Positions 9,581 through 19,482 of a DNA stretch of 64,000 nt are shown one piece after another (position 1 is the first letter of the stretch; each line of letters opens with the position of its first letter). Both the position numbers and the translations under genes were made by a program. Below the pieces are notes generated by a model. It had not been told where the DNA came from. It saw only the letters and a program-made list of their open reading frames with translations, and searched no databases. The DNA is from Alphaproteobacteria bacterium (GTDB lineage Bacteria > Pseudomonadota > Alphaproteobacteria > MPNO01 > UBA2964). The stretch lies in the NCBI GenBank assembly GCA_012103315.1, contig WLWZ01000001.1:558001-622000 (forward strand), given 5' to 3'.

Positions 9581-10987
9581 CTAAGGCGACCCGTGCCCAG
9601 CAGCAATTGTTTCGGCGGCGAGGAGCCCGATGCAAAAGGATTTGATTAAACCACCGACGTAAGCGGCGCGGGGTCCACCCTCTAGCCCGCCAACGGTTGA
9701 CCCTGCGGCGTGCAGACCGGTTATCGGTTGGTCGTTTGTATCCATCACTTGTCCCCTACCATTCACAGACAACCCGCCAGAGGTCACCGTAATGCCGGCG
9801 CAGACCGGTATGGCATAGAACGGTGGGTCGATAATCGGTTGTGCCGTGTAGGTCGTTTGGGTGTGTATTGGGGACAATGCTGGTCCCGCGCTATACGCGA
9901 TGTGTTCGTTGTAGAGCGCGATAGTTACCGAAAGCCCTGCAGCATTGATGCTTGCAGCGTCGGCTAACTCGCGGAGCGTTGCCGCCTCAATGACGGTGCC
10001 ACCTGCATCGGGTAGTGACGGGTTGGGGGGGGGGACGTTGTCGGTTGTCTTGGCGTCTTCCCAGGTCCGTGCGTCAAATATCGTTGTTGCTGATAGCGGG
10101 TCGTCCAGCCTGGCAATCGCATTGGCGATAGAGATGCCGCCGAGCCCTTCATCGGCAAAACGCTGGCCGTCGCTATCGACGACAATATTTGTGGCGCAAA
10201 TCAAGTCGACTTGCGGGTAGGGCCATAGTTTTTCATTGGTCATCGCATCGCGACTAAGGACGTGACCATAGAAACTATCGAGCCCGACAGCTTCGGCCCC
10301 AATTTCGGTTGCCATACGCATGCCGTCACCAACACCGGTTCCCGCATTGCGGCACTGGAGATGCGAGATATCGCAGCCAATATTCTGTTTTACGAGTTCG
10401 GCATTGGCTTGGAATCCACCATCAGCAATGACAATGGCATTCGCGGAGAGGGTTTGCGGTTCCGCTTCGGAGATGGCCTCGATCCCGATGACTTTACCAT
10501 CAGTTTGTATGAGACTTAGCGCACGGATGCCGCGTCGTAGTTCGCCACCGCGTTCTATAAGTTTTGCACCGAGTTTCTGGAGCAAGGCGTTCGCGCCGCC
10601 GCCCTCCCAATCCAGTCCTGCTTTCATTTCCCGTAAGGGCGAAAGCATTGGCATATGATCAGTGCGCCGCGGGTGATCTTCGAAGGACGCGCCTTGGTCT
10701 TTGAGCCAGTCAATCGTGCGGGCAGCGTTGATGCCGATTGTTTCCGCTAGGTCTTCGCGCGCCGCGCCACCGGTGTTTTCAATGATGGATTTAGAAAGTA
10801 CAGCTGGTTCCGTCCAGGGTGTTTGAAAGGCAACGTGGCAAGATCCCGTCGAGAAACGCGAATTGCAGCGATAGAGCTCGTCTGCGCCGGCTTCTAGAAC
10901 AAGTGGTTTTAGGCCCAACTCAGCAGCACGGTTAGCAACAGTCAGACCGGCAAAGCCAGCCCCGATGATGATGAGGTCGAATGACAT
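9581..10987 (-). CDS. FAD-dependent oxidoreductase (fumarate reductase / tricarballylate dehydrogenase-like)
   Basis: 468 aa; MSFDLIIIGAGFAGLTVANRAAELG FAD motif; C-terminal TSGGLSVNGRGQVMDTNDQPITGLHAAGSTVGGLEGG. Confidence 0.9.
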   Translation of the reverse strand: MSFDLIIIGAGFAGLTVANRAAELGLKPLVLEAGADELYRCNSRFSTGSCHVAFQTPWTEPAVLSKSIIENTGGAAREDLAETIGINAARTIDWLKDQGASFEDHPRRTDHMPMLSPLREMKAGLDWEGGGANALLQKLGAKLIERGGELRRGIRALSLIQTDGKVIGIEAISEAEPQTLSANAIVIADGGFQANAELVKQNIGCDISHLQCRNAGTGVGDGMRMATEIGAEAVGLDSFYGHVLSRDAMTNEKLWPYPQVDLICATNIVVDSDGQRFADEGLGGISIANAIARLDDPLSATTIFDARTWEDAKTTDNVPPPNPSLPDAGGTVIEAATLRELADAASINAAGLSVTIALYNEHIAYSAGPALSPIHTQTTYTAQPIIDPPFYAIPVCAGITVTSGGLSVNGRGQVMDTNDQPITGLHAAGSTVGGLEGGPRAAYVGGLIKSFCIGLLAAETIAAGHGSP

Positions 10988-10990
10988 GGT

Positions 10991-11863
10991 TTACTCAGTA
11001 AACATAAAGGTGGCTCCGGCGGCTTCCGAAGCGGGGACTAGTAAGCCGAGCCCTGTTTCGATGTGCGTGACACCGTTCGTCGTCAGAAATTCTCTTGTGT
11101 TGGCCAATTTTCCGGTTCTTACTTTCAGCGCGGCGGCATAAGGTGTAGTTGGTGCTGTTATATCATACTCATCGCGCAGGGTATCGGCGGTCATAAGAAC
11201 GAAGCAGCCCTCTCGCAGGGTGAAACGCCACTGATTTCCCTCCTTGTAAGCGGGTATTCCGAAATACCGTTCATACCGACTGGAAACGGATGCCGGATCA
11301 TCGACACAGACGATGAGTTCTTGCAGGGCGAGGGCGCCGTTGGGGTGTGTCATATAGCGATCCTGCCAGAGAAATTCCGGGGTCACATGTTCGATGGCCA
11401 AGACCCGTCCTTCCGGCATCTCCTTAGGTGGAAGACGCACAAGATTAAATTCGGCTTCTCGTTCACCATCTGGGGTATCCAAAGACCTTGCGAGCCGATG
11501 TACGCCGTTGGCCCCAAAGCCCTCCTTTGCGAGACGGTCGGCGGCGGCGGTTCCATCCGTGCAGCCGAATGCCAAATTATGAATACCTTCATACCGGGCT
11601 AGGAAATCGGGTATTTTGTTATCATAAAGACCGGCGTCGATGACCCCCATAAGTTCCAGGTAGCCCTGCTGCAGCATGATACAGCGATTGGCGCAGCCCC
11701 ATTGCACGACCTCGCCGCCTGGTGTTAGCGCGCCCGAATGTTGCGAGAGCGGCGTGAGGCAAAACCCCAGCCGTTCATACGCTTTTGCGGAAGCATGCAG
11801 GTCATGGACCATCACCGCGGCATGGTCGAGGGCATCGATTGCGTCTGTCTTTTGATCGGTCAT
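10991..11863 (-). CDS. VOC family protein (glyoxalase-like)
   Basis: 290 aa; LDHAAVMVHDLHASAKAYERLGFCLTPLSQH...LAFGCTDGTAAADRL, VOC-type repeats. Confidence 0.85.
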   Translation of the reverse strand: MTDQKTDAIDALDHAAVMVHDLHASAKAYERLGFCLTPLSQHSGALTPGGEVVQWGCANRCIMLQQGYLELMGVIDAGLYDNKIPDFLARYEGIHNLAFGCTDGTAAADRLAKEGFGANGVHRLARSLDTPDGEREAEFNLVRLPPKEMPEGRVLAIEHVTPEFLWQDRYMTHPNGALALQELIVCVDDPASVSSRYERYFGIPAYKEGNQWRFTLREGCFVLMTADTLRDEYDITAPTTPYAAALKVRTGKLANTREFLTTNGVTHIETGLGLLVPASEAAGATFMFTE

Positions 11864-11958
11864 TTCTTATCGCTTTGCTTTGGCCCTATCCTGCGCAATT
11901 TGCGCGGTCATCGAAAGGGCGGATATGCTGTGGCCAACAAAAAAGGTAGGAGCAGGGA

Positions 11959-13548
11959 ATGACTTATAGTTTTCGCGATATGGTCGGGAAATTGCGTCAG
12001 CAAGGTCATATCGAAGATATCGAGAAGCCAGTTGATATCCGGCACATTGCGGCACTTGTCGACAAATCTGAAAAGGCACTCGTTTTTCACAACGTGAATG
12101 ATTATTCGATGCCTGTAGTTTCCGGCATCGCCAATGGTCGTGAGCGTATTGGGGCGGCTTTCGATTGTGCGTATAGCGAGGTTTATAAACGGCTTGATGC
12201 TGGGCTTTCCAACCCGATTGAACCCGAGACGATTAATGGCGGGCCGGTGCGGGATGTCGTCCTCACGGGCGACGACGTTGATCTGTTTGAACTGCCAGTC
12301 CCTTTGTTTTCTATTCATGACGGCGGACCGATGATTACCGTTGGCGTGACAATCGCCAAAACGGAGGACGGCTCTCTCAACGCCGGGATCTATAGATTTC
12401 TGGTTCGGGAGAAGAATCTAACGGGGATCGATATCGTCACGCCCAACGACCTCCAAAGATTGGCGCTGGCGGCATTCCGCAAGGGAGAAGCACTGCCCAT
12501 TACGATCAATCTGGGCACACACCTTGCTGTTAATATCGGTGCTACTTATCGTGCGCCGTTGGGTTTGAGCGAGCTATCGATTGCCGGGGGCATGGCGGGC
12601 AAGGCAATTCGTCTGACGCCCGGAGAAACGAGTGACGTGCCCTGCATTGCAGATGCTGAAATCGTTCTTGAGGCAGAAATACTGCCCACCGGTTGGACTA
12701 AACCGGAAGGACGATTTGGCGAGTTCACACGGTTAATGGGCGGTCTTCACTGGAACCCACACGTGCGGGTCAAGGCGATCTCCATGCGTAAAGATGCGAT
12801 GTATTACGCGCTCCACATGCCGTGGGAAGTGATTTTGCCAGGAGCACCCAATCGTGAAGCGGCGGTACGACGAGCTTTCAAGCTGGCTAATCTCGATCTG
12901 GTCGATGTGAATATTACGCCCGGCGGGTCGTGTTATTTCCATGCTGTGGTCTCGATCCGTAAACGACCCGGGGACGCCAAACATGCGATCATGGCCGCGT
13001 TGATTGCCTCGGACATAAAACATGTCGTTGTGGTCGATGAAGATATCGATGTTTTCAATGGGACAGATGTCGAATGGGCGCTGGCGACGCGCGTTCAGGC
13101 AGATAGGGATATCGTCACCATTCCTGATCTCCGAGCTAAGCCGCTTGACCCTAGCCTGCGGATTAGACCAGGTATCACGCCTGTCACAACAAAGTGCGGC
13201 ATTGATGCGACGATCCCGGATGATTTGCCGCGCGAACGGTTTGAGCGCATCGAATACGCCTATGCCGACGAGCTAGACCTTTCGGATTATCTGGGCGCCG
13301 CGAAAGGAGCATCGACGCCAACGGTTGATATCAATGTCGGTGATTTGGCTAAGCGCGTGAACGCAACGTTGGAAAAGGAACCAGTTTATTTCGCCGCCTT
13401 ATCGGAAATGTTTGAGGAGGAAGGGTTTAAGGCGTTGTCGCGGGCTCTGGGTGTGCTCCATTCAGAAGGTGCTCTTTGGCAAGATGACAAAGGTCGTCTT
13501 TGTCTTGCGGGTTCGGAATTCGCTGCAGAACCGCCACCGTCGATCTAA
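11959..13548 (+). CDS. UbiD family decarboxylase (copy 1)
   Basis: 529 aa; MTYSFRDMVGKLRQQGHIEDIEKPVDIRH...NAGIYRFLVREKN...PEGRFGEFTRLMGG...HVVVVDEDIDVFNGTDVEWALATRVQADRD are UbiD landmarks. Confidence 0.93.
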   Translation: MTYSFRDMVGKLRQQGHIEDIEKPVDIRHIAALVDKSEKALVFHNVNDYSMPVVSGIANGRERIGAAFDCAYSEVYKRLDAGLSNPIEPETINGGPVRDVVLTGDDVDLFELPVPLFSIHDGGPMITVGVTIAKTEDGSLNAGIYRFLVREKNLTGIDIVTPNDLQRLALAAFRKGEALPITINLGTHLAVNIGATYRAPLGLSELSIAGGMAGKAIRLTPGETSDVPCIADAEIVLEAEILPTGWTKPEGRFGEFTRLMGGLHWNPHVRVKAISMRKDAMYYALHMPWEVILPGAPNREAAVRRAFKLANLDLVDVNITPGGSCYFHAVVSIRKRPGDAKHAIMAALIASDIKHVVVVDEDIDVFNGTDVEWALATRVQADRDIVTIPDLRAKPLDPSLRIRPGITPVTTKCGIDATIPDDLPRERFERIEYAYADELDLSDYLGAAKGASTPTVDINVGDLAKRVNATLEKEPVYFAALSEMFEEEGFKALSRALGVLHSEGALWQDDKGRLCLAGSEFAAEPPPSI

Positions 13549-14421
13549 CTATTCAGCGATCCGCTTTCTAATCCAGTCTCGGAGGGTTGTGATCGCTGCT
13601 TCGCGCGCTGCGGGGTTCGAGCCAATAGTGACTCTGCGCTCTTTCTTTTTTTTCCATTTCGCATTCCGGCTGATTCTGGTTTTGATCCGTAAGTTGGGAT
13701 GGTCAAAAGCGTGATAGGCACCCTTATAGGCAACGAATTGTGCGGGAAATCCGTCTTTTGCGGCTTGTTTGATCATTCTCATGCAAGGCTTTGGCCAGGT
13801 CCAGTTGTCCGCCAACCCAACAAATACCAGCACTGGTGCATAGGGTTTGAAGCGTTTATTGACCCGGCGGCGCAACGTGATGCACCCCGGATAAAAAGCT
13901 GCGATTGCTTTAAACCGATGACCTTCGCCGAAATACTCCGCCTTGTTTTCGCGTACGCCTGATAGGGCAGCCATCGCTCCATTCGACCAGCCAACCAAAA
14001 CGATCTGATCCTTCTTGACGAACGGTTGTTTTTTGAGCCAGGCGAGGCCGCCATAGGCATCAAAGGGTCGGTCATCGATTGAATGCAATGGCCGTTTACT
14101 TTTTTTGCACATCGACCGAAACCCGCGCGGGTTAAAACCATCTACGGCCAAGACGACGTAGCCCCAATTCACGAACCGTTTTACCCAGGCGGCAGAATTG
14201 GTCTTCATTTTTCCGGATTTGGTATAGAGGCCGGAGCATCCATGCATCATAACAATGGCGGCATGAGGACCGCTGCTGTTAGGACGGAATAGTTCGCCGC
14301 GAATTTGTGTTTCTTCAGCATCGAAGCTTTTAAAGCTAACCAGCCTTCCTTCCTTGGCATGAACGACAGGAGACGCGAAGAATAGGAGTATAAGAGCTGC
14401 GATTAGTGTCGATAGACGCAT
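13549..14421 (-). CDS. dienelactone hydrolase-type alpha/beta hydrolase, exported
   Basis: Start placed at MRLSTLIAALILLFFASPVVHAKEG (signal peptide); AAIVMMHGCSGLY...VVLAVDGFNPRG...VLVGWSNGAMAAL...AYHAFDHPN. Confidence 0.85.
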   Translation of the reverse strand: MRLSTLIAALILLFFASPVVHAKEGRLVSFKSFDAEETQIRGELFRPNSSGPHAAIVMMHGCSGLYTKSGKMKTNSAAWVKRFVNWGYVVLAVDGFNPRGFRSMCKKSKRPLHSIDDRPFDAYGGLAWLKKQPFVKKDQIVLVGWSNGAMAALSGVRENKAEYFGEGHRFKAIAAFYPGCITLRRRVNKRFKPYAPVLVFVGLADNWTWPKPCMRMIKQAAKDGFPAQFVAYKGAYHAFDHPNLRIKTRISRNAKWKKKKERRVTIGSNPAAREAAITTLRDWIRKRIAE

Positions 14422-14425
14422 GATA

Positions 14426-15109
14426 CTATTCGCCGCTGGTTTCCTCGGGCGGGTTAAGCAGCCAGCCAAAGATGATCGTCGCGAGGACAGCACCGATTAG
14501 CTGGGCCGCGATGAAGCCTGGCATGTCTTCTGGCCGAATGCCGGAAAACGTATCCGTAAAGCTACGCGCGATAGTGACGGCGGGGTTTGCGAAAGAAGTA
14601 GATGACGTAAACCAGTATGCTGCTGAAATATACAAGCCAACGGCGTAGGGAACAGCGGATACCCGGAAGCGGACGCAGCCAAATATTGTTGCCAACAGAC
14701 CGAAGGTCGCGACAATTTCCGCGACCCATTGCGCTGGCCCGGTGCGGACGTGGGTGGAAGCTTCCAACAACGGAGCCTCAAACATAATGTGAGCAACCAT
14801 TGCGCCGGTGAGTGCAGCAACGATCTGGACGGCAAAATAAATGATTGCCAGTCCGGGGTTGATTTCCCTTCGGATCAGGAATGCCAGTGTAACGGCTGGA
14901 TTGAAATGGGCTCCGGATATCGGACCGAAAATCAGGATAAGGACCATAAGGATTGCGCCGGTAGCGATCGTATTAGCAAGCAGAGCAACACCAGTATTTG
15001 CTGGCGAGAGTGTCTCTGCCATAATTCCGGATCCGACTACAGTGGCCAGTAAGAAGGCAGTGCCGAGAAATTCCGCGGTAAGCTTGCGTGCGGTGTTAAA
15101 ATTATCCAT
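14426..15109 (-). CDS. MIP/aquaporin family channel (aquaglyceroporin-like)
   Basis: 227 aa; ELGTAFLLATVVGSG, NPAV in GAHFNPAVTLAFL and the second half-helix FANPAVTIAR. Confidence 0.92.
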   Translation of the reverse strand: MDNFNTARKLTAEFLGTAFLLATVVGSGIMAETLSPANTGVALLANTIATGAILMVLILIFGPISGAHFNPAVTLAFLIRREINPGLAIIYFAVQIVAALTGAMVAHIMFEAPLLEASTHVRTGPAQWVAEIVATFGLLATIFGCVRFRVSAVPYAVGLYISAAYWFTSSTSFANPAVTIARSFTDTFSGIRPEDMPGFIAAQLIGAVLATIIFGWLLNPPEETSGE

Positions 15110-15126
15110 TCGTCTATCCGTTTACT

Positions 15127-15642
15127 CTATTTGGTGGACGCAGGTGTTTCCTGCTCCATCTCGTTCAAGCGCTTTTGCAAGGTAGATTTATCCATTTCAT
15201 CAATAGGTAATTTGATGAATGCCTCAATGCGCCGCTCGATCATTCCATAGACTTTAACGAACAGCGCCCGATGGTCAGCCTCTGAGCCTTCAAAGGCGGC
15301 GGGGTCGAGGAATGGCCAGTGCGCCGTCGCAGGGTGGCCGGGCCAAATCGGACACACTTCACCAGCGGCGTTATCGCAGACGGTGAAGATCAAATCCATT
15401 TGAGGCGCATCATCTGTTGCAAATTCATCCCAGCTTTTGGACCGCGCATCGTCAAGATTGTAGTCGAGGCGTGATAGCAATTCGGCGGTGAGGGGATGAA
15501 TTTGCCCCGAGGGGTGGCTACCCGCGCTGTAAGCCGCAAAGCGGCCCTTGCCAAGACGGTTTAAAACACTTTCTGCGATGATGCTGCGGGCGGAATTGCC
15601 GGTGCAGAGGAACAAGACGTTGTAAGAATTGTGGTCGGTCAT
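15127..15642 (-). CDS. arsC: arsenate reductase ArsC, low-molecular-weight PTPase family
   Basis: MTDHNSYNVLFLCTGNSARSIIAESVLNRLGKGRFAAYSAGSHPSG: CxxxxxR P-loop; typical thioredoxin-type ArsC/LMW-PTP. Confidence 0.9.
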   Translation of the reverse strand: MTDHNSYNVLFLCTGNSARSIIAESVLNRLGKGRFAAYSAGSHPSGQIHPLTAELLSRLDYNLDDARSKSWDEFATDDAPQMDLIFTVCDNAAGEVCPIWPGHPATAHWPFLDPAAFEGSEADHRALFVKVYGMIERRIEAFIKLPIDEMDKSTLQKRLNEMEQETPASTK

Positions 15643-15767
15643 TTCCGGCGATCTTATCGCTACTCGTCGCAACAATTTTCCATCAGGAACTACACAAGAT
15701 TGCGCATCCGGTTAAAGGTCGCAAGGGGCATGAAGGAGATCGGGACTTGCATACACTGAATTTACGT

Positions 15768-15784
15768 ATGATATATTATAACAT
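15768..15784. promoter_or_regulatory. Zur-box-like palindrome upstream of zur
   Basis: atgatatattataacat: half-sites atgatata / tataacat (7 of 8 symmetric), similar to the ATGTTATA-n-TATAACAT type Zur operator; 22 bp before the zur ATG. Confidence 0.75.
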
Positions 15785-15805
15785 TCAGAGTTTCTGGAGA
15801 GTGCT

Positions 15806-16339
15806 ATGGGTAAACAGGGATCAAATGCCACAAAAGACGCAGAGGTTATAGCGCCCTTTCAGTCGCATGTTCATGATCACGGGCAATGTGTTGCCGACGC
15901 TATATCAGCAGCAGAAACGCGTTGTGCAGAGGATGGGTCGAGTTTTACGCCGCTACGGCGTGAGGTTCTTGAACTGGTTTGGTCGAGCCATGGTCCCATC
16001 GGCGCTTATGAACTACTTGAAAAATTACGCGATAGCCGCCGGAATGCAGCGCCGCCAACAGTATATCGGGCGCTAGATTTTCTCATGGAGCATGGCCTCA
16101 TTCATCGCATCGAGTCCTTGAACGCCTATATCGGTTGCGGTGACCCTGAACGGCATCATGGCGCTCAGTTTCTTATATGTCGTGATTGCCAGTCAGTTGC
16201 GGAGCTCGATGACAAGGCGATAGGCAGGGCAGTCACACGCCGTGCAGATGCGCTGGGGTTCGACGTCGAACAGCAAACAGTTGAGGTGATCGGGCAATGC
16301 GCTGATTGTTCAGCCAGAGAACCTGATGACAGAAAGTGA
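15806..16339 (+). CDS. zur: Fur-family transcriptional regulator, Zur type
   Basis: 177 aa; [30 protein letters not shown]...[29 protein letters not shown]...[18 protein letters not shown]...GQCADCS; adjacent to znuCB. Confidence 0.92.
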   Translation: MGKQGSNATKDAEVIAPFQSHVHDHGQCVADAISAAETRCAEDGSSFTPLRREVLELVWSSHGPIGAYELLEKLRDSRRNAAPPTVYRALDFLMEHGLIHRIESLNAYIGCGDPERHHGAQFLICRDCQSVAELDDKAIGRAVTRRADALGFDVEQQTVEVIGQCADCSAREPDDRK

Positions 16340-17117
16340 AACCGCGAGACCGTTAATCCGAGCGGAAAACTTGACGGTTAACCGTGGCGGCCAATCGGTG
16401 GTCGACAACATAAACTTAACAGTTAGTGCCGGTGAAATAGTCACTTTGGTTGGACCCAACGGTGCAGGGAAATCGACTTTGATCCGCGCCATACTTCACT
16501 TGATTGATTCGGACAGTGGACGCGTTGAACGGGAGCCTGGTGTAACGATTGGCTATGTTCCGCAACAATTAGAAATTGATCCAACAATGCCACTGGATGT
16601 CCGACGGTTCTTGCGATTGGGTGCGCTAGTGGCGGAAGCAGATATGAAGCGGGCTCTGGAGGAGGTTGGCGTCACCGAGGTAATCGATACGCCGATGCAG
16701 GGGCTTTCGGGTGGTGAAATGCGGCGCGTCCTTCTGGCGCGAGCACTCCTTCGTGACCCAGACCTTCTCGTGCTTGATGAACCGACTGCTGGCGTTGATT
16801 TTGGTGGCCAGGCTGAACTCTATGAATTGATCCGTCACATTCGGGACAGACGACAATGTGGTATTCTACTGGTTTCCCATAATCTGCATCTCGTGATGGC
16901 GGCTACGGATCGCGTATTGTGTCTCAATCACCATATTTGTTGTGAAGGCCAACCGGATGCAGTGACGCGCAATCCAGCTTATTTGGAGTTGTTTGGTTCC
17001 GAGGCAGTGGCGTCGGCAATGGCGGTCTACACGCATCACCACGACCATCACCACGATCTAAGTGGTGCACCAGTTGATGAATCCGACCAGCACAATCATG
17101 AGCACAGTCATGGATGA
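16326..17117 (+). CDS. znuC: zinc ABC transporter ATP-binding protein ZnuC, with His-rich C-terminal tail
   Basis: Walker [10 protein letters not shown], signature [16 protein letters not shown], Walker B LLVLDEPT; tail [28 protein letters not shown]. Confidence 0.94.
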   Translation: MTESETARPLIRAENLTVNRGGQSVVDNINLTVSAGEIVTLVGPNGAGKSTLIRAILHLIDSDSGRVEREPGVTIGYVPQQLEIDPTMPLDVRRFLRLGALVAEADMKRALEEVGVTEVIDTPMQGLSGGEMRRVLLARALLRDPDLLVLDEPTAGVDFGGQAELYELIRHIRDRRQCGILLVSHNLHLVMAATDRVLCLNHHICCEGQPDAVTRNPAYLELFGSEAVASAMAVYTHHHDHHHDLSGAPVDESDQHNHEHSHG

Positions 17118-17904
17118 ATTTCTGCTCATGGCGTTGGCTGCCGGTATTGGCGTCTCAATGGTAGCCGGTCCACTTGGCTGTTTTGTCGTATGGAGACGAA
17201 TGTCTTATTTTGGCGCCACATTGTCCCATTCAGCGTTGCTCGGTGTCGCGCTGGGTCTTCTGCTGGGGATTAATCCTATGATTGGCGTGGTGGCGACCTG
17301 TGTTGTCATCGCGTCTGCTGTTTTCTCAATGGAGCGGGACCCACGTTTTGCTGCAGATACTATTCTCGGCATTCTGGCTCACGGCATGTTGGCTCTCGGG
17401 CTCGTTGCAGTCGCTTTTCTCGATAATGTTCGTGTCGACCTTATGGGCTATTTGTTTGGTGACATACTGGCTGTGTCGAGTGCCGACCTGATCTGGATTT
17501 ATGGCGGTGGCGCGAGCTGCCTTTTGATGCTGACCCTGATGTGGCGGGGTTTATTGTCGATGTCGGTTCATGATGAATTGGCACGCGTCGAGGGCGTGCC
17601 GGTAAGTGCTATGAGGCTGGTCTTTATGCTGATGATTGCTTTTGTTATTGCCATCGCCATGAAGATTGTTGGCATTATGCTGATCGTTTCGATGCTAATT
17701 ATTCCCCCTGCAACGGCGCGGCGATTTGCACGAACGCCCGAACAGATGGCGTTCTATGCAATTCTTGTCGGCAGCGTTTCGGTGTTCGGTGGTCTCGCAG
17801 CGTCGGCAACAATCGATACCCCATCTGGGCCATCGATTGTCGTGGTGGCGATGGTGTTGTTTTTTGCAACGGCGATGCCGGGTATGGCGCAGCGCCAAAC
17901 ATAG
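17110..17904 (+). CDS. znuB: zinc ABC transporter permease ZnuB
   Basis: Start at ATG 17110 overlapping the znuC stop; [56 protein letters not shown] is typical of ZnuB. Confidence 0.93.
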   Translation: MDEFLLMALAAGIGVSMVAGPLGCFVVWRRMSYFGATLSHSALLGVALGLLLGINPMIGVVATCVVIASAVFSMERDPRFAADTILGILAHGMLALGLVAVAFLDNVRVDLMGYLFGDILAVSSADLIWIYGGGASCLLMLTLMWRGLLSMSVHDELARVEGVPVSAMRLVFMLMIAFVIAIAMKIVGIMLIVSMLIIPPATARRFARTPEQMAFYAILVGSVSVFGGLAASATIDTPSGPSIVVVAMVLFFATAMPGMAQRQT

Positions 17905-17916
17905 AGGTGGTTTTTT

Positions 17917-19056
17917 CTAAAGCGTTTCCAGAAACGCGACGAGCTCATCGATCTCTATATCCGTCAGGTCGAGACGTCTTAGAAGCCCTCCGCCATCAAG
18001 ATGAAGCCGTTCCTCATTCAGAGTGGAATAATGCTGGACGACGTCTTTGAGAATCGCCAGCGACCCATCATGCATATACGGGGCAGTCCGCAAGACATTG
18101 CGCAGCGAAGGGACCCGAAACTGACCCCAGCTTTGATGGGAACGGGCAACATGACGGGTTGCAACGCCCAACGAATTTTTCGGATCGTCGTTGAACCTCC
18201 CTAGCAATGTGTAAGGGCTCTTCTTTAATTTTTGAATGCCGCCGAACCGTCCTTTGTCGATGCCGCCAGAGGGTTTGAAATAGCGCACGCCGGCATTATC
18301 GAATTCGCCATTGGTAAAATTTGGTCCCTGGTGACACAGACCGCATTTACCCTTGCCAATAAATATCTTCAGACCGCGTTTTGCCGTTTCAGGATATGGC
18401 TTTGCCTGCTTTGTTTCTTTCCTGGCGAGGGCGTCGCGGAAGTCATCGAAAATTGTTCGCGGTGTGACGACGGTTTCCTGATAGGCGGCAAGCGCTTTTC
18501 CGACATTGACGAGAACCTGTTCATCATCATGGGCGTTAGGTGATGTCTTGAAGCTAGATTGATAACCCCGTGAGAATGGTGGGTCGTTGCGCAAACGCTT
18601 GGCGATCAGGGCGGGAGTGGCATTTAATTCACGTGCGTCAAGAATGGGGCGGATACTCTGAGCCCAGAGATTGTCAGATCCACCATCCCAGCCGTACCAG
18701 CGATTGAGACGCAGGTTGGCTAATGAAATTGTATTGCGATCAACTTTGGTGACGCCGGAGCTTAAGGCGAGCCCATCCGCATAGGCGGCGTTAGGTTTAT
18801 GACAAGTAATGCAGCTATGCTGCCTCGAGGCAGACAGGAAACGGCTGCGAAACAATTCTCTCCCGAAAGCAATGGCTGATTTGTTTCCCGATACGCGATT
18901 ACTCGGATCAAGGCTTACCTTTGGCGGCCACGGGCCGTGCGAAATGATTGAGGTTCTTTCATCGTCTGAGAATGTGACATTGTCTGCGGCGAAGGTCGGT
19001 ATTGCAGCGGAAACGCATAATAGGCTGGTGAGCAACCCGTTAACGGCCAGGCGCAT
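17917..19056 (-). CDS. di-heme cytochrome c peroxidase / MauG family protein
   Basis: Signal peptide; two CxxCH motifs (CITCHK, CGLCHQ); conserved APYMHDGSLAILKDVVQHY. Confidence 0.93.
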   Translation of the reverse strand: MRLAVNGLLTSLLCVSAAIPTFAADNVTFSDDERTSIISHGPWPPKVSLDPSNRVSGNKSAIAFGRELFRSRFLSASRQHSCITCHKPNAAYADGLALSSGVTKVDRNTISLANLRLNRWYGWDGGSDNLWAQSIRPILDARELNATPALIAKRLRNDPPFSRGYQSSFKTSPNAHDDEQVLVNVGKALAAYQETVVTPRTIFDDFRDALARKETKQAKPYPETAKRGLKIFIGKGKCGLCHQGPNFTNGEFDNAGVRYFKPSGGIDKGRFGGIQKLKKSPYTLLGRFNDDPKNSLGVATRHVARSHQSWGQFRVPSLRNVLRTAPYMHDGSLAILKDVVQHYSTLNEERLHLDGGGLLRRLDLTDIEIDELVAFLETL

Positions 19057-19478
19057 TATTTTAGGATCAGCTTTGTCTGCATCCGGGTTGCTTTGTCACC
19101 TTGCCGGATGTCAAAGCGGAGCAACCAAGACCCCGCCATATGCATCATAAGTCCCTTGGCCTTAAACTTCCCAGGGGCCAGTTGCTGCACGGACGGACGA
19201 TAATTCATGCCATGTCCATGCATTGGCATCGTCGCATCGATCTTCAGCCCGTCCGGTAAGGGTGATCCATCCTTAGAGCAGACATCTACTCTTAGGCTGA
19301 AAAATTTTCCGACAGTGATTTTCTTGGGCTGGGTTTGAAAAATTAGCCTGTACGAGCCCTGCTCAATCTGGTGTTCAACTAGATCACTCATAGCTCCATC
19401 ACACGAAGACGCGGACTTCACCTGCTCCGATGAAAACGCAAGGAATACAAAAGCGAGAAAAGGAACGTAAAACCGCAT
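19056..19478 (-). CDS. exported FixH/YtkA-like domain protein
   Basis: 140 aa with signal peptide; KITVGKFFSLRVDVCSKDGSPLPDGLKIDATMPMHGHGMNYRPSVQQLAPGKFKAKGLMMHMAGSWLLRFDI is a YtkA/FixH-like pattern. Confidence 0.75.
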   Translation of the reverse strand: MRFYVPFLAFVFLAFSSEQVKSASSCDGAMSDLVEHQIEQGSYRLIFQTQPKKITVGKFFSLRVDVCSKDGSPLPDGLKIDATMPMHGHGMNYRPSVQQLAPGKFKAKGLMMHMAGSWLLRFDIRQGDKATRMQTKLILK

Positions 19479-19482
19479 CTGT

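Noticed and set aside
13641-13653. Eight-T run (ctttctttttttt)
   Set aside because: Encodes a Lys-rich segment (KWKKKKERR) near the end of the dienelactone hydrolase-like gene; mixed with other bases and shorter than a convincing slippage tract.
17926-17941. Inverted repeat gcgtttccagaaacgc at the 3' end of the di-heme peroxidase gene
   Set aside because: Lies inside the coding region, stem of only 6 bp and no U-rich tail in either direction.
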